64,000 bases of DNA from a bacterium (GTDB lineage Bacteria > Desulfobacterota > Binatia > HRBIN30 > CADEER01), in NCBI GenBank assembly GCA_019637795.1, contig JAHBUY010000003.1:691409-755408 (forward strand), given 5' to 3'. Under the pieces are notes generated by a model. It was not told the DNA's origin, searched no databases, and saw only the letters and a list, made by a program, of their open reading frames with translations. The number at the start of each line of letters is the position of its first letter. The first letter of the stretch is position 1. Position numbers and translations under genes: made by a program. Shown one piece after another: positions 7,675 through 14,311 of this stretch.

Positions 7675-8334
7675 ATGGCCACGCAGGTAGTGTGCATCTC
7701 GCGCACGCAGGCGGCGCTGGGCGAGGCGGTCGGCAACCTCGTCGCCGAGCGCCTGGGGTTCCGCTACGTCGACGAGGAGGTGATCCAGCAGGCGGCGCGG
7801 CTGGCGCAGGTGGACCCGGCGCTGGTCGCGGCGGTGGAACAGCGCCAGCCGCTGCTGCGCCGGGTGATCGACAAGCTGGCGGCGGCGCGCGATCTCATCG
7901 GCCCGGCGACCCTGATGGTCGGGGTCCCGATCCGCACCGGAGCCGCCGACAACGCGGCGCGCCGCGTCACGCCGGAGGACCTGCGCGTGCTCATCCAGGC
8001 CGCGATCCAGCAGCTCGCCAGCGACGGCCGCGCGGTCATCCTCGCGCACGCCGCCTCGATGACGCTGGCGACGCGCGCCGACGTGCTCCGCGTCCTGGTC
8101 ACCGCCTCGGCCGAGACCCGGGCGCGGCGCCTGGCCTCGGCCCAGGGCATGACCGCGGAAGCCGCCAGCGCCGCCGTCGCCGCCTCGGATCGCGAGCGCC
8201 GCGACTACTTCCTCCGCTTCCACGGGCTCGCCGACGAGCTGCCGACGCACTACGACATCGTCGTCAACACCGACGCCCTCACGCCGGCGCAGGCGGCGAC
8301 GCTGATCGCCAGCGCGGCGCTCGCCGCGCGGTGA
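7675..8334 (+). CDS. Cytidylate-kinase-like family protein
   Basis: A 219-residue protein whose N-terminus, VVCISRTQAALGEAVGNLVAERLGFRYVDEEVI, follows the cytidylate-kinase-like pattern (SR...G..A..LA..LG..YVD..II). The canonical glycine-rich P-loop of true cytidylate kinase is degenerate: no GKS/GKG is present. The middle has the VILAHAAS and VLVTASAETRARR segments of the family (lid and CoA/NMP region). The substrate is unknown. ATG 7675 is supported by GGGGAGGA at 7662-7669. It is monocistronic. Confidence 0.75.
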   Translation: MATQVVCISRTQAALGEAVGNLVAERLGFRYVDEEVIQQAARLAQVDPALVAAVEQRQPLLRRVIDKLAAARDLIGPATLMVGVPIRTGAADNAARRVTPEDLRVLIQAAIQQLASDGRAVILAHAASMTLATRADVLRVLVTASAETRARRLASAQGMTAEAASAAVAASDRERRDYFLRFHGLADELPTHYDIVVNTDALTPAQAATLIASAALAAR

Positions 8335-8360
8335 GCGCTGGCCGGCGCGCGCGCCGTTTC

Positions 8361-8388
8361 TTGACGCTCCGGACGGGGATGATTAGCG
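8361..8388 (+). promoter_or_regulatory. Putative promoter of SnoaL-like gene
   Basis: TTGACG at 8361-8366 with the weak -10 candidate TTAGCG at 8383-8388, inside a small AT-richer patch (GATGATTAG). A Shine-Dalgarno GAGGTGA follows at 8399-8405, nine bases before the ATG at 8414. Confidence 0.38.
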
Positions 8389-8413
8389 GGCGGCGGCACG
8401 AGGTGAACGCGCC

Positions 8414-8866
8414 ATGGAAGTCGGAGACATGAAGGCCCTGGTCCGCCGCCTCTACGAGGAGTTGTGGGGCGACGGCGACCTCTCGATCATCGATCACTGC
8501 ATCGCCCGCGACTACGTGAACCATCAGCGCGTCGTCGACCCGCACCTCTCGCCGTCGGTGAGCGCGGTCGAGATCTGCGGCAGGGACATGTTCAAGACGC
8601 TGGTCGGCGCCTGGCGTGCCGGCTTCCCCGACGTCCGCACGACGGTCGAGGATCAGATCGCGGAGGGCGACAAGGTCGCCACCCGCTGGATCAGCCGCGG
8701 CACCCAGACCGGCCCGTGGATGCGCGTGGCGGCGAGCGGCAAGCCGATGCTGGTCGAGGGCATCAGCATCGACCGCATCGCCGACGGCAAGGTGGTGGAG
8801 ACCTGGACCAACTGGGACCTGCTCGGCCTGATGCAGCAGATCGGCGCCGTCCGCTCGCCGCTGTGA
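8414..8866 (+). CDS. SnoaL-like ester cyclase/NTF2-fold protein
   Basis: A 150-residue protein of the SnoaL-like polyketide cyclase group. MKALVRRLYEELWGDGDLSIIDHCIARDYVNHQ is the usual first helix pair, FPDVRTTVEDQIAEGDKVATRW is the central sheet, and ISIDRIADGKVVETWTNWDLLGLMQQIGA closes the fold. Members act on small organic substrates or have no known activity. It is more distant from ketosteroid isomerase than the gene at 1754: the Asp38 block is absent. It has its own promoter and Shine-Dalgarno sequence; no operon partner is evident. Confidence 0.85.
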   Translation: MEVGDMKALVRRLYEELWGDGDLSIIDHCIARDYVNHQRVVDPHLSPSVSAVEICGRDMFKTLVGAWRAGFPDVRTTVEDQIAEGDKVATRWISRGTQTGPWMRVAASGKPMLVEGISIDRIADGKVVETWTNWDLLGLMQQIGAVRSPL

Positions 8867-8878
8867 GCCCCGGCTCAC
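8863..8878 (+). terminator. Hairpin at the SnoaL-like gene stop
   Basis: GTGAGC and GCTCAC flank four bases, with the stop codon inside the stem. GC-rich sequence follows instead of a T tract, so termination activity is uncertain. Confidence 0.35.
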
Positions 8879-9031
8879 CGGGGCGGCGGCGCCATGCGGA
8901 GCCCCGATGGCCGCCCCCGAGGGGCCGACGCATGCCGACGACGTCGTCGACGGCGACCGTCCTCGCACCTGTCCCGGCCGCGGCGTCGCTCGCGGCAAGG
9001 CATTCGCCGCCGGCAAGACGCCCCGCCCCTC

Positions 9032-10453
9032 TCAGGACGGGCACCCCTGCAGGGCGTTGTTCACCGCGCGAATCAGCTCCTCGATCCCAGCGCTGCCGTC
9101 GCCATTCGCGTCGAGGCTGACGCACTGGTCGAGCGCCGTGCTGCCGAGCGCGATGTTGACGCCGCGGATCAGCTCGTCGATCCCGACGGTGCGATCGCCG
9201 TTGCAGTCGCCGACACACGCCGCGACCTGGGCGGTCCCGGTCGGCGCCGGCGGCGACACCGTGACCGTCGCCGGCGGCGCGGTCGCCGGCGCCGTCGCGG
9301 TGGCCAGCGCGCCGGTGGTGACGGTCGGCGTCGGCGCCACGGCCGTGGCGGTCAGCGTCGCGGGCGGCAGCGTGGACGCGACGGTGACGGTCGCGATCGG
9401 CGCGGTCGCGGTGGCTGGCGCGGTGGCGGTGGAGAGTGCGGTGCCGGTGGGCATGGCCGTGGGGGTATCGCCGCCCGGGGTCGAGGTCGGCGTCGGCGTC
9501 GGCACGCAGGTCCGGATGATGCGCGGCGTCGGCGTTGGCACGTCGGCCGTCGGCTCGCACACCAGCGTGACCACGACGCCGGCGTCGCCGAGCTGTGGTC
9601 GGTCGAGGGCGGCCCCGGCGGCGACCAGGGTCGTCCCGCTGAGGACCATCCCGTTCGCAAGCTGGGCGCAGGCAAGCGGCCGGCCGCTGCCGTTCGCTTC
9701 GATCAGCGTGCTGCCGCCGTTGGCATTGAGGACGCGGACCTTGGCGACGCCCGTGGTCCCGGGATAGGCGACCGCCGCCACCGGCGGCACATCGTCACCG
9801 GTGCAGGGGATGGCGTCGGGCCCGAAACTGGGCGGCCCTGTCCCGGGCGAGGCGACGCAGGACGGCGCCGCGTCGATCAGGGCGTAGGATGAGACCCCGA
9901 GCTCGAAGGCGCTCGAGCCGACCGGCCCCGTGCCGCTGCGCACGGTCGCCGGCGTCGGGTCGGCGGCCGAGGCATCGACGGAGACGATCGCATCGATGCC
10001 GTCGAGCCGGGCCGTGCCGCAGTCGATCAGTCCGCCGCCGGCGTTGCCGGGGCCCCAGCCGGGAATCTCCCCGAGCACGGTGCAGGACAAGCCGAGGCCG
10101 GGAACCATGCTGGGTGCCAGATGCGCGTGGGCAGCGGGAATCACGAACGGCACCGGCTCCGCCGGACGATCCTCGCGCCGGTCGCCGACGGCGAGCACGA
10201 GTTGCCCGGCGAGCGCGGAGGGAAGGGTGAAGGACACCGTCTTGACCGTGGCGCTCGATTCCTGGGCGAGCGTGCAGGTGACCACGCGCTCGAGCGTGCA
10301 ATTGGCGGCGCAGCCGTCGCCGCCGACCGTGTTGCCGTCGTCGCAGGTCTCGCCGCCGCTCATCGCGCCGTCGCCACAGGTCTGCGCGTCGGCCGACCCG
10401 ACGGTCGTCAGTACCAGCAACGCCGAGAGAGCTCGCCCCACTGTGCGCCGCAT
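9032..10453 (-). CDS. Secreted protein: Cys-rich repeat, Thr/Pro linker, dockerin-like C-terminus
   Basis: A 473-residue protein. The start at 10453 is set by GGAGGT eight bases upstream and by the signal peptide that follows (ALSALLVLTTVGSADA). Next comes a myxobacterial-type cysteine-rich repeat, CGDGAMSGGETCDDGN...GDGCAANC, then about 250 residues of unrecognised beta-rich sequence. A linker of more than 100 residues rich in Thr, Pro and Ala follows. The C-terminal 62 residues hold two EF-hand-like units (CVGDCNGDRTVGIDELIRG and DANGDGSAGIEELIR) with four cysteines, resembling type I dockerins. It should be exported and bind calcium. No cohesin is visible in the window, so a cellulosome role is not implied. 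Confidence 0.82.
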   Translation of the reverse strand: MRRTVGRALSALLVLTTVGSADAQTCGDGAMSGGETCDDGNTVGGDGCAANCTLERVVTCTLAQESSATVKTVSFTLPSALAGQLVLAVGDRREDRPAEPVPFVIPAAHAHLAPSMVPGLGLSCTVLGEIPGWGPGNAGGGLIDCGTARLDGIDAIVSVDASAADPTPATVRSGTGPVGSSAFELGVSSYALIDAAPSCVASPGTGPPSFGPDAIPCTGDDVPPVAAVAYPGTTGVAKVRVLNANGGSTLIEANGSGRPLACAQLANGMVLSGTTLVAAGAALDRPQLGDAGVVVTLVCEPTADVPTPTPRIIRTCVPTPTPTSTPGGDTPTAMPTGTALSTATAPATATAPIATVTVASTLPPATLTATAVAPTPTVTTGALATATAPATAPPATVTVSPPAPTGTAQVAACVGDCNGDRTVGIDELIRGVNIALGSTALDQCVSLDANGDGSAGIEELIRAVNNALQGCPS

Positions 10454-10867
10454 CGGCGTCACCTCCCATCCCTCCTTTGACGCAGCGGCCACGTCGATTA
10501 CAAGCGACAGGTGATGCCTCGGACGGCTTTGCCCAATAAAGGTTGCTAGGTTGTTAGTTGTTAGGTTGTTAGTCTCAGAGGCCGTTCAGGCCTAACAACT
10601 AACAACCTAGCAACCTAACAACCTGGGGCTGCCTCGCGCGAGCAGCGAATTCTTGGGCAAGGCCGCCTCGGACGTAGCCCTTGCGATCCGCGGCGGGGGT
10701 CGCCTCCGGGTCCGCGGTCAGCGTGGAGGCGGCCGCGGCGGGGCCGGCACGCCGGCCACGGCGGCGGGCGCGGGCACCTCGCGGGTCGCGACGCGTCCAC
10801 CCGTCAGCGGGCCGGCGCGGATGCGCGCCGCGGAGAATCACGGCGCCGGCGGGCACCGCGACGCGCC
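10454..10867. other. Intergenic region with AT-rich hairpin
   Basis: The gap holds a TGTAAT at 10502-10497 on the minus strand (possible -10 of the dockerin gene) and the 77-bp TTGTTAG-repeat hairpin. From 10617 to 10867 I see only GC-rich sequence without a convincing gene. Confidence 0.55.
10540..10616. repeat. TTGTTAG-heptad hairpin, 26-bp perfect arms
   Basis: The left arm (10540-10565) and right arm (10591-10616) are perfect reverse complements over 26 bases, with a 25-base loop. The arms are made of irregular TTGTTAG/TTGCTAG units, and copies continue into the loop and past the right arm. The tract is far more AT-rich than its surroundings. It lies between the end of the DUF354 gene and the start of the dockerin gene on the same strand. 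It could terminate transcription (no T tract) or be a recombination or REP-like element. Confidence 0.8.
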
Positions 10868-11899
10868 TCAACCGGCCGCCGCCGTCTCGCAGATGCCGTC
10901 GACGATCTGGGCCAGCGCGGTGCCGTCGACGACGGCGGGGCGGCGCGGCGCGCGCCGCGGCATGCGCAGGCGCGCCACCGCGGCCACGTCGCGCACGACG
11001 GCGACGCGCCCCTCGGCCGCCAGCCAGCGGTCGACGCTGCCGAGCCGCCCGGAGAAGACCGAGACCGCCGGCACGCCGAGCACGGCGGCCTCGCGCAGCA
11101 TGGTGCCGCCGCCGCAGACCACCAGATCGGCGGCGCAGATCAGCGACGGGCCGTCCACCGCGTCGCGCAGGACGCGTATCGCCGGCAGCCGATTCGCCAG
11201 ACCGTCGTACTCGTCGGCCTGCGCCGCGGTGCGCGGCAGGACGACCAGGCGGACGCCCGGCTGCGCCGCCAGGTGCTCGACCAGCCGCCGCTGTACCGCG
11301 TCGCCGCGCGGGTCGGTGTAGACCGCGTGGTGGGCGATCGGCCGGAACACCACCAGCCGCTCGTCGTCGGCGATACCGAGGGTCCGGCGGACAGTCGGAT
11401 CGGCTGCGAATCCCGCCAGGTACACGTGCTCCTTGAGGCCGTCGTAGGGGCGGATGATGCGCGCCGGCACGCCGCAGGCCGCGAAGGCGCGGGGCGGAAT
11501 CACCGCCGGGGCCATGAGACAGCGCGCGTGGCCGAAGGTGCGCAACCCCGGATGCTCGTAGTCGATGGCGCCGAAGAGCGGCATCCCGAGGGCGCGCGCC
11601 GCCGCGCCCTGGGTGTAGGACACGTGGCTGACGGCGATATCGAAGCGACGGCGCGCGAACGCCACCAGCGCGGCGGTGCGCTCGCGATGGCGCGCCTGCT
11701 TGGCCGCCTCGTCGCGATCCGCGTCGTGCCCGGCGCCGATCACCTGCACGCGCAGGCCGCGCGCCCGCGCCAGCGGCAGCGTGTTGGCGAAGCGCCGCGC
11801 CGTCAGCGTCACCTCGTGGCCGCGGCGCTCGAGCGCCGCGATCACGGGCTCGAAGAACAGAACGTGCGGCGTGTTCGCCAGGTCGATCCAGATGCGCAT
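10868..11899 (-). CDS. DUF354 family protein (GT-B glycosyltransferase-like)
   Basis: A 343-residue protein beginning MRIWIDLANTPHVLFFEPVI, the signature N-terminus of DUF354. It shows the GT-B/UDP-GlcNAc-2-epimerase-like halves: HEVTLTARRF and SHVSYTQGAAARALGMP in the first domain, and VVCGGGTMLREAAVLGVPAVSVFSG (a GGGT donor-site loop) in the second. Archaeal and bacterial homologues sit in polysaccharide loci, but their reaction is not established. The gene stands alone, divergent from the PhyH gene. No membrane segment is visible. Confidence 0.85.
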   Translation of the reverse strand: MRIWIDLANTPHVLFFEPVIAALERRGHEVTLTARRFANTLPLARARGLRVQVIGAGHDADRDEAAKQARHRERTAALVAFARRRFDIAVSHVSYTQGAAARALGMPLFGAIDYEHPGLRTFGHARCLMAPAVIPPRAFAACGVPARIIRPYDGLKEHVYLAGFAADPTVRRTLGIADDERLVVFRPIAHHAVYTDPRGDAVQRRLVEHLAAQPGVRLVVLPRTAAQADEYDGLANRLPAIRVLRDAVDGPSLICAADLVVCGGGTMLREAAVLGVPAVSVFSGRLGSVDRWLAAEGRVAVVRDVAAVARLRMPRRAPRRPAVVDGTALAQIVDGICETAAAG

Positions 11900-11983
11900 C
11901 CCGTCCGCCGCGTCCCGCCTGCTCGAACCCGCTTATCGGTCCGCTCACCCGGCGACAACCGACGACCCGTCGATGCCGGCCAT

Positions 11984-12012
11984 TTGAGAAGCGCCGCGGC
12001 GCGCGCTACGGG
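11984..12012 (+). promoter_or_regulatory. Putative promoter of PhyH gene, leaderless geometry
   Basis: TTGAGA at 11984-11989, 17 bases, TACGGG at 12007-12012, then seven bases to the ATG at 12020. The predicted transcription start coincides with the start codon, and no Shine-Dalgarno sequence is present. Confidence 0.5.
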
Positions 12013-12019
12013 CGGGGCG

Positions 12020-12889
12020 ATGTTCGACGTCGAGGCCCATCTGCGCCGCATCGAGGCCGACGGTTTCACGGTCATCCCCGATTTCCTCGACCCCGCGACC
12101 CTCACCGAGGCGCGCCGCGTCCTCGCCTTCTACCTCGGCTCGCACCTGGGCCGGAACGACTTCGAGGGAACGCGCACCGAGCGCGTGTACACGCTGGTGG
12201 CGCGCGGCCGCGTCTTCTGGCCGATCGTGCTCGACCCGCGGGTGCTGGCGCTGTGCGAGCGCCTCCTGCAGCCCGGCTTCCTCCTCACCGCCAGCCAGGC
12301 GATCGCCATCCAGCCCGGCGAAACGCCGCAGCCCTTTCATTACGACGACACCTTCTACCGCCTGCCGCGGCCGCGGCCGATGGTGTCGCTGTCGACCATC
12401 GTCGCCGTCGACGCCTTCACCGACGACAACGGCGGCACCGAGGTGGTGCCGGGCAGCCACCGCTGGAGCGACGCCGAGCTCGGCCGGCCGTTCGACGTCC
12501 TCGCCGCGCCGACGCCCGAGCTGGCGCGCGCCGAGGCGTCGCTGGCGGAGCGGGCGCGCACGGTCACCATGCCGGCCGGCGCCTGCCTGGTGTTCGCCGG
12601 CACGCTGCTGCACCGCGGCGGCCGCAACCGCAGCCCCCACCCACGGTGCGCCGTCTCGAACCAGTACTGCGAGCCGTGGGCGCGCCAGCAGGAGAACTTC
12701 GTCCTCGCCGTGCCGCCGGAAGTGGCGCGCCAGATGCCGGAACGCCTGCGCGAGATGCTCGGCTACTCCATCCACCCGCCCTTCATGGGCCAGCTCAGCG
12801 CCAGCCACCCGCGCAAGGCGCTGGACCCGGATTACCGCAACCCGCTCGTCGCCCAGGCCCGCGCCGCCGGCGCCCGGCTGCCCGAGTAG
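12020..12889 (+). CDS. Phytanoyl-CoA dioxygenase (PhyH) family protein
   Basis: A 289-residue Fe(II)/2-oxoglutarate oxygenase of the PhyH family. FHYDD provides the His-X-Asp iron ligands, and LLHRGGRNRSPHPRCAVSNQY provides the distal His and the Arg that binds 2-oxoglutarate. DNGGTEVVPGSHRW is the usual core strand. These enzymes hydroxylate lipids or secondary metabolites. The ATG is chosen from the N-terminal fit (MFDVEAHLRRIEADGFTVI) and the promoter spacing. The next gene, a GST, follows after 74 bases in the same direction. Confidence 0.92.
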   Translation: MFDVEAHLRRIEADGFTVIPDFLDPATLTEARRVLAFYLGSHLGRNDFEGTRTERVYTLVARGRVFWPIVLDPRVLALCERLLQPGFLLTASQAIAIQPGETPQPFHYDDTFYRLPRPRPMVSLSTIVAVDAFTDDNGGTEVVPGSHRWSDAELGRPFDVLAAPTPELARAEASLAERARTVTMPAGACLVFAGTLLHRGGRNRSPHPRCAVSNQYCEPWARQQENFVLAVPPEVARQMPERLREMLGYSIHPPFMGQLSASHPRKALDPDYRNPLVAQARAAGARLPE

Positions 12890-12963
12890 GATCCCGTGGG
12901 CTTCCGTTCCGCGACGCGCTACGCTGCGCCGTCTCGCACGCTCACGCTCACGGAGGATCGATC

Positions 12964-13581
12964 ATGAAGCTGCATACCGGGCTCGGCCCCAATCCACGCG
13001 CCGTCCGCATGTTTCTCGCCGAAAAGGGGATGACCATCCCGTTCGTCCAGGTCGACCTGATGAGCGGCGAGAATCGCCGCCCGCCCTACACCGACAAGAA
13101 TCCCGCCGGCCAGCTCCCCTGCCTGGAGCTCGACGACGGCACGATGCTCGCCGAGATCCTCCCCATCTGCGAGTACGTCGAGGAGCGGCAGCCGCGGCCG
13201 CCGCTGGTCGGCACCACCGCCGAGGAGCGCGCCGTGACCCGCATGTGGGCGCGGCGCATCGACCTCAACATCGTCGAGCCGATGACCAACGGCTTCCGCT
13301 ACGCCGAGGGCCTGACGCTGTTCCAGGATCGCATCCACTGCATTCCGCAGGCGGCCGACGACCTGAAGGCCATCGCCCGCGAGAACCTGGCGTGGCTCGA
13401 CGGCCTCATGCGCGACAACCCGTTCATCGCCGGCGCGCGCTTCACGCTGGCCGACATCCTCCTCTTCGCCTTCCTCGACTTCGGCCGCACCGTCGGCCAG
13501 GCGCTCGATCCCGCCCTGCCGTGGCTCAACGGCTGGTTCGCGCGCGTGGCGACGCGGCCGAGCGCCGCGGCCAGCGCCTGA
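12964..13581 (+). CDS. Glutathione S-transferase family protein
   Basis: A 205-residue GST. The N-terminal thioredoxin-like domain has PNPRAVRMFLAEKG and the cis-proline segment GQLPCLELDDG. ILPICEYVEE follows, and the C-terminal helical domain contains the N-capping motif FTLADILLFAFLDF. It would conjugate glutathione to an electrophile or isomerise a substrate. GGAGG lies seven bases before the ATG. It ends at a 30-bp palindrome before the TetR gene, so it is probably not in the exporter operon, although proximity to PhyH and an exporter suggests a shared lipophilic-compound context. Confidence 0.9.
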   Translation: MKLHTGLGPNPRAVRMFLAEKGMTIPFVQVDLMSGENRRPPYTDKNPAGQLPCLELDDGTMLAEILPICEYVEERQPRPPLVGTTAEERAVTRMWARRIDLNIVEPMTNGFRYAEGLTLFQDRIHCIPQAADDLKAIARENLAWLDGLMRDNPFIAGARFTLADILLFAFLDFGRTVGQALDPALPWLNGWFARVATRPSAAASA

Positions 13582-13603
13582 GCGCGCCGCCGCCGGGGAA
13601 CCG

Positions 13604-13633
13604 CGCGGTCCGCGCGCCGGCGCGCGGACCGCG
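13604..13633. terminator. 30-bp perfect palindrome after GST gene
   Basis: The two 15-base halves are perfect reverse complements around CCGG, ending three bases before the TTGACA box of the TetR promoter. It would form a very stable hairpin. There is no T tract, so it may act as a transcription block or insulator. Confidence 0.6.
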
Positions 13634-13635
13634 AA

Positions 13636-13668
13636 TTGACATCTGCCAGTTTTTTCTGACAGACGTCA
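13636..13668 (+). promoter_or_regulatory. TetR operator and overlapping promoter
   Basis: TGACATCTGCCAG (13637-13649) and CTGACAGACGTCA (13656-13668) form an inverted repeat matching at 11 of 13 positions, separated by six T residues. A consensus -35 box TTGACA (13636-13641) is embedded in the left arm, and the right arm covers the expected -10 position. The ATG of the TetR gene begins five bases after the right arm. Binding of the regulator here would block its own transcription and that of the exporter downstream. Confidence 0.78.
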
Positions 13669-13673
13669 GCTCG

Positions 13674-14300
13674 ATGACGCATCAAGTCATGCCGGCCGGG
13701 CGCGCCCCGCATCTCGCCGAGCGCGGGCCGAAGGGCGTGCGCACCCGCGAACAGCTCTTCGCCGCCGCCCTGGACGAGTTCCGCCGGGTCGGCGTCGAGG
13801 CGGCGAGCATCGGCGAGATCGCCCGCCGCGCCGGCACCTCGCGCGCCAGCTTCTACTTCCACTACCCCTGCAAGGATGCGGTGCTGCTCGACCTGCAGTG
13901 GCGGGTCGAGAGCACCCTGGTCGAGCGGGTGCGCGAGCAACGCACCCTGCGCGGCGCGCTGGCGGCGCTGATCGAGGCGCTGATCGAGGCGCAGGCGACG
14001 CTGGCCTCCGGCGACCTCCTGCGCGCCATGTTGAGCGTCTACATCCAACGCCCGCCGGGGCTCGACCTCGCCGAGCAGGCCTTCCCGTTGATGATGCAGA
14101 TCGGCCGCTGTTTCGCCGCCGCCAAGGGCCGGGAGCTGCGGCGCGGCGTCGACCCCGCGCTCGGCACGCACCTCTTCCTCACCAGCCTGTTCGGCCTGGT
14201 CGCCAGCTCGCCGCAGCCGCTCGCCGAGCGGCGCGACGAGCTGCGGCAGCTCGCCGCGCTGTTCCTCGAAACGCCGCGCCGCCCGGCGCGCCGCGCCTGA
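13674..14300 (+). CDS. TetR/AcrR family transcriptional regulator
   Basis: A 208-residue regulator. The helix-turn-helix is residues about 25-70: TREQLFAAALDEFRRVGVEAASIGEIARRAGTSRASFYFHYPCKDAVL, a textbook TetR_N domain. The C-terminal ligand-binding domain is all-helical and not specific. The operator directly before its start implies autoregulation. The MMPL exporter starts 11 bases after its stop, so it most likely represses its own exporter and is released by the exported compound. ATG 13674 fits both the domain and the promoter geometry. Confidence 0.92.
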   Translation: MTHQVMPAGRAPHLAERGPKGVRTREQLFAAALDEFRRVGVEAASIGEIARRAGTSRASFYFHYPCKDAVLLDLQWRVESTLVERVREQRTLRGALAALIEALIEAQATLASGDLLRAMLSVYIQRPPGLDLAEQAFPLMMQIGRCFAAAKGRELRRGVDPALGTHLFLTSLFGLVASSPQPLAERRDELRQLAALFLETPRRPARRA

Positions 14301-14311
14301 TCGGAGCCGCC

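Noticed and set aside
9032..10453. Cellulosome component
   Set aside because: Dockerin-like EF-hands alone do not show a cellulosome; there is no cohesin, scaffoldin or glycoside hydrolase in the window.
10540..10616. Possible CRISPR repeat or telomere-like end
   Set aside because: Units are irregular heptads arranged as one hairpin with no unique spacers, and it is internal to the contig.
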